Below, piece after piece: positions 53,556-64,000 of a DNA stretch of 64,000 bases. Positions within the stretch are counted from its first letter, which is position 1. Each line of letters begins with the position of its first letter. This DNA comes from Hoplostethus atlanticus (taxonomy: Eukaryota; Chordata; Actinopteri; Trachichthyiformes; Trachichthyidae), in contig JAXDDX010000291.1 of NCBI GenBank assembly GCA_034670405.1, forward strand, positions 124,001-188,000, written 5' to 3'. A program made the translations under genes and the position numbers. Under the pieces are notes generated by a model, which saw only the letters and a list, made by a program, of their open reading frames with translations, was not told the DNA's origin and did no database searches.

Positions 53556-54242
53556 TCTTGCACTTGTCAGCGAAATGCCTAAAATATAAACGGAAGTGAA
53601 AATAAGATCAGGCTCCAAGCAACAGAAATTCTATGAAATATTTGTTTCCAAGCAATTACTCTTTCCTGTTTTATCTTCCTGTCTTATAAACCCAACAGTA
53701 TGTAGTATTAATATCTATCCAGTGATTACATGTGTGTCTGTGCTATGGACCCCACCCAACCCATGGCTCCATCCCAATACACTTTTAAGTCCACTTTACT
53801 TTCCCTTCCACGGCACGTCTAAGACAGATTTCAGAACACAGGCCTGAGCGAGCCCTCGCTGCCCAAGTCATACGGAATCCATTCGGAAAAGTCGTTCCCC
53901 TTTTTCCTCTTTTTTTTTTTGAAACAAAGATGGAAAATACCACAAGCACACTCGAGGTCCTGTTTAAGGCAGAGGAGTGGTAGGGGTGAGGAAGAGAGGG
54001 AGGCGAGGGAGAGAGGAACAGTTTGAATGGCAGATGTTTCATTTGAACAGACGGTGGTGTAAATTTCTTTTTTTTTTTTTTCATCCCAGGGGACTCGAGG
54101 GGAGCCCCGATTCTTTTTTTTTTTTTTTTTTTTGGTAATGTGCAGTGTGATGTGTAATAGCTTGCAGCTTTTTTGCACAGTGGCACGAGAACATTCAGAG
54201 TTTCCACCGTTGACTCAGACATCCTGGCTCGAACAGACCTTT

Positions 54243-54255
54243 TTCTCTCCATTTC

Positions 54256-54289
<34 letters not shown>

Positions 54290-54315
54290 CATTTTTCTTT
54301 CTCTCTCTCTCCGTC
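54243..54315. repeat. (CT)n microsatellite
   Basis: Pyrimidine tract dominated by CT, with interruptions. Confidence 0.85.
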
Positions 54316-54420
54316 TCCCAATCTATACCCAAGAGTTATAGGCAGATGTCAGATGAGAGAGGCATTTGAGGCAAATCTTGACTGTGGGATTATAAATGAT
54401 TATGCGTTAATGTTCATCTG

Positions 54421-54427
54421 ACACGCG

Positions 54428-54480
<53 letters not shown>

Positions 54481-54547
54481 ACACATTTATGTAGTGAATG
54501 CACAAAAAACCCTGTGGTGGTCTACACACACACACACACACACACAC
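54421..54547. repeat. (CA)n microsatellite, two blocks
   Basis: Blocks lie at about 54424-54486 and 54525-54547, separated by about 40 unique bases. Confidence 0.9.
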
Positions 54548-55149
54548 CTGGCTTTCTCCTCCTGGCATAACAGCTCCACATTTTATTCATAATCATCTGC
54601 AGATGCCTCTCTCTAGACTAGGGCAGAGCTCTTAATTAGGCTCTCAAAAAGGCTCATCTCCGTCAGGAATTTGATGATTGGATTATTTTTCAATCTGAAG
54701 GGCAATAAATCAGCGTTTTAATTAGTGACTGATAAAATCGAGTTCCCAAATACAAGCTGAAATACTTCAAGCTGAGAAACAAAACGGGTTGGGAATTCGC
54801 TGGTGTTGGCCAACAGCTCAGGCCCCCGTGGCAAAGAGAAACTCCCTGAAATGCTTATCTCCAGCTCTCTCGCTAACTTAAAACATTGGCTGCGTTTACG
54901 GTTGCCAACAATGACATAACGTCAGATTCATCTTCATTAAAACAAAAAGCCAGCTGCAATGTGTTTTTCTGTTTTCAATTGTTCTGTGCATTCCTCCCCG
55001 TTGCCCTTCAAGGGCAAATTCTTTCAAAATCAGCACTAGACTCCACCGACAACCCCACCCCGTGAACTGTAGCACTGTTTTTTGGCTACTTGGGACTGTG
55101 TGTCAGCTCACTTGCACTTGCATTGGAGAACCATTTAATACAGTGGGGG

Positions 55150-55340
55150 GTGAATGGACTTTGGATAGAGAAACTGTCCTGTAACCAAAAGATAAGAGCT
55201 CGGATCCCATGTCAATAAGTCAGCAGTCATGTGTCCTGCTGATGTGTCCTCGAGCAAGACACTGAACCTCTACCAGCTCAGAGAGTGTCAATAATTGGGC
55301 ACACTCAAGTCACAATAAGCAGGAGTATCTCCCTCAATAA
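55150..55340 (+). mobile_element. tRNA-derived SINE fragment
   Basis: It contains a B-box-like AGAGCTCGGATCCCA followed by TGTGTCCTCGAGCAAGACAC, a phrase typical of teleost tRNA-SINE bodies. A reversed SINE-tail-like stretch follows at 55480-55545. Confidence 0.55.
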
Positions 55341-56052
55341 AATGACATTGTGCATGGGCACCCCCCTCCCCAACATCTATATGGCTGCTTGATTTCATGG
55401 TGGATGGTCACGGGTGATTGGGGCTGCTTCATTGGTTCATTGTGCCTCTATGGCACCAAGGTCATAAGGGCACTGAAGTCATTATTTTACATTTTGGACA
55501 TTTCTCAGTCGCTGTTACCCAGGACAACTTACAACAGTAGAATAAGTCTATAATGTCTAGCTCACCAGTACAAATAACCTATAATAAGAAGTGCAGCAGT
55601 CAAAGCCACAGTGCCCTGGCAATAGATGTAGGGGAACATTCATGTATGATAAAGAAATAAGGGCTGGGTAATTTCACGTTGATTAGCCATTTAAAAGACG
55701 TCTAAATGGTTCATAGGCTAGGCTAAAATGAGGCTACATGGGGTTTAATGGTGAAAGCTTAAAGAAAATTCAAGCATTATCTGATCGCACATTTCTGATA
55801 TTTACAGCTGTTTATCCATTGTTTAAAAGTGCAATGATGTATTTACTGCTTGGTCTGAATCGGGGCGATACACAGCCAAAAAAACGATCCCAGGTGATAT
55901 GAGCGCTAACGCGTAGAAGTGACGTAGAGGATTTATTTTAGACAAAAAGAGGATGAGGATGACGACATGGAGGATGAGGATGTGATTCAGGAGGACGTGA
56001 ATTGTTTCTTGAAGGATGTAAAGCTTTTTTTCTTCCTTAGCATAATTCGCTA

Positions 56053-56115
56053 GAGCAGTGGTTCTCAAAGTGGGGTCCGGGGACCCTCAGGGGGCTCTTG
56101 AGTTGGGGGTTCTCA
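56053..56115. mobile_element. hAT-like terminal fragment
   Basis: GCAGTGGTTCTCAAAGTGGG followed by TCCGGGGACCCTCAGGGGG matches the other fragments in NAGLU intron 1 and ATP6V0A1 intron 9. Confidence 0.5.
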
Positions 56116-57249
56116 GCAAAATGAGGGGATGTTAATTTCACTATAACCTAATTGAGTATAAATTGTACAGTCTAGCAATGCTGCTGACCGCTTCTGTCAC
56201 TTTTCCAGTGGGTTTCTCAAAACTCAATCTCTTTTGATACGGCAGCGTAACAAAGGCAGCCTGTGTGAGGTGGGAGATGTATGGGTGTGATTCAGACACT
56301 CCTCGTTTGAACTTCTTTTTTTTGTCCGAGGGAATAATCAAATTCGTGTTCGTGCCCTGAGGGGAAAAAAAGCCCCGCCCTGGACCTCTGCTGATACTGA
56401 AAACACACTGTAACTCACTGGTGTTTACTGTTAAAAAAAAAAGGAGTAGCGCTCACAGGGAGAGGACCCAGCTTGAGTGTTTTGTAGTGAAGCATGGGGT
56501 GTTTTATCTTCCGTTTGTTAGTGGCTGTCGACCCGCCAGTCACCACTCCACTCCCTACCGCGGCCTCCCTCTGTGGTCCTAACTGGAGTTAGGCTGATAT
56601 CTGGGTTTGCCACCATATTGTCCGATTACTTCTACTAAATCTGTTTGTTTGGTTACATATTTATGGTGGAAATGATCAATACTACACTGGTTGTCTGTGG
56701 GGAGCCCTTAACCTTGACCTTTGATCAGATTCCACAGAAGTATGAATGTTTATTACGCTTATACTTATTCTGTAGTCAAATTTAAAGATTAAGGCATAAA
56801 ATATCAGTAGCTTGGAGCCAAAAACTCAGCGTCAGCCTTCAAAAATCTATATCGGTATATTGGTTGAACCACACCCAGGCTGGGGGGGCACAGCAGCAGA
56901 AGTGTTACGCTAATGCTAACAACGTGCTAAAAAGCCACTAGTATGCTAAGATAGACTAAGCTACAAAGAGTTAGGGGAACCCATTCTGTGGCAGCTCTGT
57001 CAGCACATCAGTTTAACGTGACTGTCTCCCTGTTAGCATGAGCAGCTGTCCTCCCCCGGGAGTGTGTGTATGTATGTGTGTGTCTGCGGGTGAGATTTAA
57101 GCCCAAATGTCCAGTAAGCCCTAGATTCACTCCTTTAGATCTGTGTTCAATTGCTTGACAGCTGACTCCATATGCCTCTGTGCTGCAGCCAGAGAATAGG
57201 GTTTACCCACTTACTCTGGGTCCAACCTGGAATGTGACAACTTCATGGC

Positions 57250-57259
57250 AGTGTGCGTG

Positions 57260-57290
<31 letters not shown>

Positions 57291-57291
57291 T
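57250..57291. repeat. (GT)n microsatellite
   Basis: Slightly interrupted GT run (GTGCGTGTGTGTGCGTGTGT, then pure GT). Confidence 0.85.
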
Positions 57292-57309
57292 TCCCAAAGT
57301 GGGGCCCTT

Positions 57310-57590
57310 GTGGAGATAAGCTAGCTATCTAGCTGGCTAACCTTCCATTGAATTCAGACTAGCCATACTAGCCTATAGCTATCTAAGCTAGCTAGCTAGC
57401 CTGTTGACTGCCAGGATTATGAATAAATGAGAAATTAGGTGATTGCCATTTATATTTTTTATTTATTTTTGACCTTCTTTCCCATCCAAGCTTCCTTGGT
57501 GGTTCTTTGGTTCTTTGGTTTAACTCAACCAATGAGATTTCTGCTCTGTGCCAGAGCAATATAGCTAAAACTCCAATCTGCAACATTTTT
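57310..57590. mobile_element. MITE copy, reversed relative to the 34-kb copy in its middle part
   Basis: ACTAGCCATACTAGCCTATA is the reverse complement of the middle of the 34270-34930 element. The end TTTAACTCAACCAATGAGAT, then AAACTCCAATCTGCAAC, is the family's palindromic terminus. Confidence 0.55.
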
Positions 57591-58689
57591 TAATTCACTA
57601 AAAGTTAGTGCAGTAAAATGTATAAGAATGACTACCCTGAAAATAGTTTCACTCTCTCCACCGAAAAACAAAAATAGCCTTATTTATGTGTATTTGAGTG
57701 TGCTTGACATACATTTTTTGGAGGGACAGAAAGGGATAGGAGATAGTGAAAAGAGAAATAGAAATAGAGAGAAAGAGATCGATCAGCCAATGAGGAGGCT
57801 GGGATAATATGTGGGAGAGAAAGAGAGAGGGATTGCTCCATCCACTTTTTGCAGGGAGTGGATGGGTGTGTTGCGATGAAGACCAGGGACCATATTTAGA
57901 CAGCTTATTCATAGCACAGGCATCCTCCTCCTCCTCCTCCTTCTCCTCCTCCACCGAAACCACCCAAACCCACCAGGCTAATTCATTCCTCATCCTCCCC
58001 ACTACACTCCACCCTATCTACCCTTCCCTTCACTCTACCGCCCTTTTTATTTATTGAGATTGAGAAAATACACTTCAGATGGTCAGCACCATACAGGGAC
58101 ATACATATATTGTAAAAAGCAATCCACATCCCAGACATCATTGCTTCAAATTTCACATTGCTCTGCAGGCTGTTCCATTTATAAGGTGCATCGTATCGGA
58201 AACCGGTCTTGCTACATTCAGAAGCTAACCGATCATCTGGTAGCATAATTACTGGTCAAGATAAATATAATGCAATGCCTTTCCCTTCTCATTTATGACA
58301 TTTACCAATGCCCAGGAGCTGATGTAATTATACTTTATGCTATTTAGGGAGGATGCTAGAGGACATGGGGCTGGGTGGGAGTGGGTATGCCATTGGGATT
58401 ATGAAGTGTTAACCTCCCATCACAGATGAATTAGACCCGCGACACTGCCAAAGGCTTTGTTTTGAATGTGGTTTGCACACAACCATAATTTCATATGAAG
58501 AGACAGCAAAATCCTGAGGGATTTCACTTTGCACATTTCTACAGTATTCCTCAATCTCGTTGATCTAGGAAAATTCCACTCATTCCACTGTTGCACTTAT
58601 ACTGCAGCAAGCCACCAAATGCCTAAATGTAAATGTGTGTTTTTTTTCCTTCAGTACCACCTTCTTCCCTTGGTAACCTGGTAACTTGG

Positions 58690-58775
58690 TGCCTCTCTCT
58701 TGTCTTGTGTCTTGTACTGCTGCAAACAGCAATTGCCCCTCGGGGACAATAAAGAGCCATCTATCTACCCTTCTT
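58690..58775 (+). mobile_element. Rex1-like LINE 3' tail fragment
   Basis: CTGCTGCAAACAGCAATTGC followed by a CCCCTCGGGGACAATAAAG block is the plus-strand counterpart of the LINE tail at 6785-6840. A short CTAT-type run follows. Confidence 0.55.
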
Positions 58776-59889
58776 TCCTTCAACTGCATTCTCTTCTGCC
58801 TTCCACTTTTCCTGCAAAAGAATCAGGATCTTGGAGCCTGGAAAGAACATCTCGCAAACAGTCTGTCTGAGGAGATTTTTTGCTCACCTTTCTGTTCTAT
58901 GCTTGCTTTCCACCACTGCCACATAAAACAACACCTGCTGCCCCCTTATATTTCAATCGGCCGCAGGTTGTCAGCGCTGTCAAATTTCCATCTCCTTTTA
59001 CTGTGATCAGAGCTCCCATCCAAATGAGTTACAAACGAGGGAATGCAGCGTTCTGGACGTTCTGCCCTCAAAAGTTTCAAACCAGATCGGCAACAGCATA
59101 ATAAAAGTCTACATTTCACCAGCGGCCTGGGAGCGATCCGGGCCCTGTAATGTTTTGCGTGTAAATTCATCAAGAGTGAATCCATTCTTCTCGAGCAGGT
59201 CTACCCAGATCCATATATGGAAATGCTAGCAAGAAATGTTCCTGTTCTCCCGGCTCCGTTTACAAGCCAGACTTTGTGTAATATTGTTGTTTTTTTTCAG
59301 GGAGAATTACTTTTTGGTGGGGTGTTTTTTGGCTTCGGTACAGTAGGTGAGGGGGGGTTTGGACAGGGGCTTGTCGACAGAATGGGGAGGAAAGGAAAAC
59401 GAGAGAGAGAGGGAAGGAGAGCATAAGAGACAGAGAGGGAGGTAACAAAGGGGATAAGGAGAGAGAGAGAAGGGGGTAGTAAGCTAAAAATAGCAACTAT
59501 CGCATACTTGTTTGATTGTGAGAGGGAAAGGGCCTTTAGGAGATTGTGTTCCTGTTTGGCTTGTGGGTTCCGGGCCAGGCTTGGCAATCACCACACGACA
59601 TCAGTTTGGGTTTTACTGGCTGACAGTTGGACATTTGTCATAAGTTCAAAGCAACTTTTCCCCCTTTTCTCCCTGATGTCATTACCTGGCTCTTCTGTGC
59701 CAAGGGTAATGTGTTACATCTATAGTCTGGGTGCTGCGTTTTTGACCATTGCACTTATTTTACTGTTGCACTCACTCTAGAGTGTCAGCTAAATGCCCAA
59801 AATATGAGTATGAAGGTACCTTAGGTGTCTGTTCTATCTACAGTATGTAAGAGGCTGATAGTTCCCAGTGTCATCATTTTCAAAATAAA

Positions 59890-60290
59890 AGACTTCAATT
59901 TGAACGTTTATGTTCACACTTCCCAATTACAAGTCAAATGGAGTCACAAGTAGATTAGTTTATTGGACAGTTTTGTTAACCTGTCATCCCACCAGGTTAG
60001 AGATTTTGGCGTAAGGAGCAAAATCCAATTCCAGTCCCTATAACTTTAGCTAGCTAGCTAAGCACGGTCGGCATGTCTGCGCTCGTTGCCGTTTTGTTTT
60101 TGCTTCCAAATTCTTGTGCGTTCTCTCAAGCCGTTAGGAAATGTGTCCTTATACCCATAATCCTTTGCATTTTTGGGGTTGTTTCCTGTAGCTGGTTTGG
60201 GTTACGATCTCGCTCCTAACGAATTGCACTGCAGTTCAGTTTGAACGGCATTGTTCTTACCTGCCTGAACGGAGTAAACGCTCCGGACTT
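59890..60290 (+). repeat. Dispersed repeat, second copy
   Basis: Partner of 33330-33700 on the same strand. Confidence 0.6.
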
Positions 60291-63212
60291 CCAATAAACT
60301 GCTCCAAATATGCCTAGTGTGAGCAACAAAATGCCAGGGAATTAAACTAAAATGTCAATGGGGAGGAATGAAGTATTTCGACCATAGCGATACGATACAT
60401 AGAGCAAAGACACTCAGGACACTGTTCACATAGACAGGGCAGAATATCTCTGTAACATACAGTAAATACACTGCAGGGACAATCTAAGACTGGATTACGC
60501 AATGCCTTTCAAACTCTAATGGAAGCAAGAGGGTGATGATGGATGATGATGAGCATGATGCTATTTATATCTCTATTGTGTGAACTAAAGGGTCTCAACT
60601 TGTATGAAGATCCTGAACTTGTTGATACATTAGGCTTCCAGACCCGTCTTGTTCCCTTACCATCAAATCCATGAGATGCTTACATATCTAGTGTCTTGTC
60701 GTCGGGGCAGGTTTTTCAAAAATATCTTTTCATATCTTTTCAGCTAATGAAAAAAAATAAGAAAAAAAATTGATGGTAACTCTGACCAGAAATGTTTCCA
60801 CATGAGTCAGACTTTGATGATTCATGGTCAAAAGTCTCTCTGTAATAAAAACCTCTGTTTGTGTCATCATATGATCCGCTTCATCACATGATTCCGGATA
60901 CGAATCCTCTCGGGATACGGGTAATTACATCGTTAGCGCCGAACAGAGAGACTACTATGAGAACTCATGTCGCTCATGATTTATGATGACTTGAATGTCA
61001 AACTTTTTAGTGTAGTTTTGACCTCTGGCGCTTTCAAAGTTTATGGGATGTTTAGGAGCCTCCACCAAAGATGCACTTTTAATTGAAATTGGCATAAAGT
61101 GATAAATATATGCTCTCAGATGAATACTACACCGTTTTTAACATAAAGTGCCATATGACACTGTGCATCGGTGACCTGACATGCTTGAGGAAAGGAGGTG
61201 GACACGTTGTACAGGGGGAGAAGACAGGAGCAACGCCAAAGGAAGAAGCCACTTCTTTTGCAGCCCCATAAATCTCTCCATAAACACCAACCTCCTCCAT
61301 TGTTATTGGAAAGAGTAACAAGGGGTGGCCATGGGAACAGCCCGCCGTCATCCCTCGCTGTCCAAGTCGCTGGTAGTCAAGCGTGGGGGAACTGTACATA
61401 GACCCGGAGAGGGCCAGAGACGGCGCTGCCAAGCTCCGGCTACTGGTCCCATAATAATTAAATCCCCTTTTTTGGCAGAACTCGGTTGAACTTGAGGGGA
61501 GTGGAAGTGAGAAAAATGACTGCTTGACTTGAGCCAGCCGTTTTGTTCAAACGCTCTGAAAACGTGACATCTTAATGACTGAATGACTTCTGAATGGCAG
61601 CCTTGTTTTCTTTTGTATTTGTGGAAAGATAATACTTGGATATGGGACTGGAATGGAGCAGTCATCCAGCATCCATATGTCATCGCAATGAGATGGGAAT
61701 TATTGGGAATTATTAATGATTGGGTTCTGTGTTTACTCATAAAGGATTGTGTATGTGTGTGTGTTTATACATGACCAGAATACCCCTAAAGACTAAAGTA
61801 TGTTGGAAAAACAACCTCCAGTGATTGCCGACAATGGCAAGCTGTGTCTTGCAGTGACAGCTGAAGGGTGTGTGTGTGAAAGCAGCACAGAGCTGCCTAA
61901 CACACACATGTCTGCAGCCTTGGAAACTCTTTAAGAAATCCCGGTTTGTCCCAGATTCATGTATGTGTCCTCACAATGCCACTATGTTTGAATAGGCAAG
62001 AGGTGATGTGAACAATGATGTGAACTTGGAGCGCCGTCTGTAATGCAACCCATATATGCAGCCTTCACTGGCCTGAAGCTACAACGGTTTATTAGACAAC
62101 GGTAAACGGTATGCTGCCTTCAAGTGCTGTTGGAAATATTGCAATTGCAAAGTGAGCACACATGAACATGAATGAATTGGAGAGATGAAACGTTTATGGG
62201 TTTATGCCTTAGTTGTCAGGCATATTCAGCTTTTGTCTAAGACCTTTATTAGAACATCAATTACATGCTCGGTATGTATTTACTCTTCATTCCTGAAATT
62301 AAAAAAAAAACAGCCATCAAGAAACCACCTAGAGGTTCCATTTTGTTATTATTTTCGACCAATTGAATGCGTGACAAGTCATTATTTACGACCCCCAATC
62401 TCAGTCGGAGCTTACGAGGAGACCATGAAGGCAGCATTAACAATGAATTAACTTCATTAATTAAGTACTTCTTAACTAATTCTGAAGTTAATTAACATGA
62501 ACTTCAGAATCGGTTCATTCAGTTTCAATCAGTGTATAGGCAGCTACAGCTTGTCAGTATTTTTAGAATTCCTTATGTGATTATCACAGTTTAAACAACC
62601 ACCAATATAAACAAAAACTATTTCAGTATTATATCAATATTATATCACTTTGACACTACTTGCTATGATGTATACTATGAATTTACCTCATATTTATGCC
62701 TAAAAAGGTGGCAAACTCTATTCTGCAAATTAGGTGGGGGAACCAGGAAATGAGTTTAGATGGCTTTATCACCCTGTACAACCCTGTCTATGCTTACTGC
62801 TAGCTGCAAGCTAACAAGATTGCTTGTGTAACAGCACCTATGGGTTTCAATGAGGAATGCTAAAAATGGGTTTCTTTCTGGTCTTTGTGTACTTTACCTC
62901 CACTGCAGAAAATAGCATCTGAACAAGTCATTTAATCAGGAATTGAGTCTCCAAGTCTATTTTTCTTCTTAAAGCAAGTGAAAAGAAAAATCAATAGTCA
63001 CTTGTTTGCAAAGTAAATCAGCTTATCTCAAGAATTCTGTTGAATCGAGTCTCGTTTTCTTGATACTAGAGGAGTGGTCTGCCTTATTCTGCCCTGTTTC
63101 GGGATACTGACTAAGTGAAACTGCTTTGGAAACAAGTGGAATTATCTCACCACAATGACCTGGGAATTTAAGCTTAATCCAATGTTGTACCGATTGTAAA
63201 TTGCTCTGGAAA

Positions 63213-63390
63213 GAAAGAAAGAAAGAAAGAAAGAAAGGAAGAAAGGAAGGAAGGAAGGAATGTAGGAGGGAAGGAGTGAAGGATAGATGGAAGGAAGAAT
63301 GGAAGGTATGAAGAATGGCAGGAAGGAAGGAAGAAAGAAGGATTGAGGAAAGAGGAAACAAACAAAAAGCAAAGAAAGAAAGTATAGGGA
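63213..63390. repeat. Purine-rich (GAAA/GGAA)n tract
   Basis: Pure GAAA units at 63213-63240 grade into GGAA/GGAAG units with interruptions. All long frames through it are low complexity. Confidence 0.85.
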
Positions 63391-63515
63391 ATGAAGGAGG
63401 AAAGGAAGACCAGATCGCTGCTCTGCTCCAGTGCTTCTCTGTACAACAACAGGCCTGGTGACTCACCCCTCTCTCTTCCCCCTCAGGGACCTGTGGCATG
63501 CCATCACTTTATATA

Positions 63516-63520
<5 letters not shown>

Positions 63521-63581
<61 letters not shown>

Positions 63582-63600
63582 TCTCTCCCCCTCTCTCTCT
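63521..63600. repeat. (CT)n microsatellite
   Basis: About 40 CT units with two short interruptions. Confidence 0.9.
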
Positions 63601-64000
63601 GGGTCCCATGGCCCTGATTAAAGGGAAGGAGAGGCTGAGTGGAAAACAGGAGAATAGGGAGCTCTCTCCCCAGAGTTTTATGCTGTTTGTGACCATCACA
63701 CTGTTTCCCATGGTGCTCACATGAGAAACATCTATCACCCAAAGGAGCCTGTTTGTCAGGAATCTTGGGTGGGCCCAGGGTTAGACCGATATATCGGTTT
63801 GCTGATATTGGCTTTTTATTAAAAATCAGGTCAGTGTCGTCCACCTCGGATATGATGGAGGTGAGGATGCAGTAAAGCCTGCATTGAAACCAGGCCATGA
63901 GGAGCCACATGTAGCTTTTTTAAACATCAGTATATAATTGTCAAATTAATTGTGACACCTTGGTATAATTACCAAGTTTTGTTGTTTAAACAAACGAGAC

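Larger units (their letters stand above)
52635..64000 (+). other. CAVIN1 intron 1 (partial, over 11.3 kb)
   Basis: No exon 2 sequence (expected near DEVKLPAKL) is found up to the window end, so the intron exceeds 11.3 kb. It holds microsatellites, a hairpin repeat (53429-53555), a SINE (55150-55340), MITE and hAT fragments, a LINE tail and a dispersed repeat. It also has three repeat-poor blocks that could be regulatory (54550-55075, 58800-59230, 61180-61620). The long plus and minus ORFs near 53785-54421 and 63023-63910 are low-complexity translations. Confidence 0.75.

Noticed and set aside
53785-54421. Coding frames of 115-178 codons on both strands
   Set aside because: The translations are runs of R/E/S/L and K from CT, GA and T/A tracts; there is no domain and the frames overlap on opposite strands.
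63023-63910. Several 76-158 codon frames
   Set aside because: They read through the GAAA/GGAA and CT microsatellites and are low complexity.

Overview
This window is nuclear DNA from a ray-finned (teleost) fish. It has intron-rich vertebrate genes with GT/AG splice sites, Tc1/mariner-like, hAT-like and Rex-type repeats, tRNA-derived SINEs, long CA/CT microsatellites, and intronless-looking space full of repeat fragments. No prokaryotic, plasmid or CRISPR feature is present.

Layout. (1) 0.5-6.0 kb, minus strand: a complete six-exon NAGLU gene (lysosomal alpha-N-acetylglucosaminidase, 751 aa) with a CCAAT- and E-box-bearing upstream region at 6.0-6.3 kb. (2) 6.3-10.05 kb: intergenic, mostly old repeat fragments, including a Rex1-like LINE end on the minus strand. 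(3) 10.06-13.9 kb and 22.1-24.9 kb, plus strand: two duplicated copies of a two-exon short pentraxin gene (C-reactive protein/serum amyloid P-like, 228 aa each). (4) 13.9-22.1 kb, between the pentraxins: a three-level nest of retroelement fossils. A DIRS-like tyrosine-recombinase element is split by a minus-strand Ty3/gypsy element, and one LTR of that element is split by a 5'-truncated plus-strand LINE with a 12-bp target-site duplication. (5) 25.0-48.4 kb, minus strand: complete ATP6V0A1 (V-ATPase subunit a1, 834 aa, 20 coding exons, all junctions in phase) with probable non-coding 5' exon(s) and a ~1.1-kb 3' UTR. (6) 48.4-52.1 kb: intergenic, with one Tc1/mariner-type MITE. (7) 52.1-64 kb, plus strand: the first coding exon of CAVIN1 (PTRF); the rest is its first intron, and exon 2 lies beyond the window.

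Gene order. As I recall the human 17q21 map, CAVIN1 and ATP6V0A1 are head to head there and NAGLU follows ATP6V0A1 on the same strand. That order and orientation are kept here. The fish-specific novelty is the pentraxin pair, with its fossil nest, wedged between ATP6V0A1 and NAGLU. NAGLU (heparan sulfate breakdown) and ATP6V0A1 (organelle acidification) both serve the lysosome/endosome system. CAVIN1 coats caveolae. The pentraxins are secreted acute-phase-type lectins and have no obvious pathway link to their neighbours.

I found no convincing previously undescribed system. The most informative observations are the pentraxin duplication with uneven divergence, a duplicated promoter in copy 1, a near-perfect palindromic element in the copy 1 intron, the datable retroelement nest, and a CA-repeat tract abutting a weak 5' splice site in ATP6V0A1.
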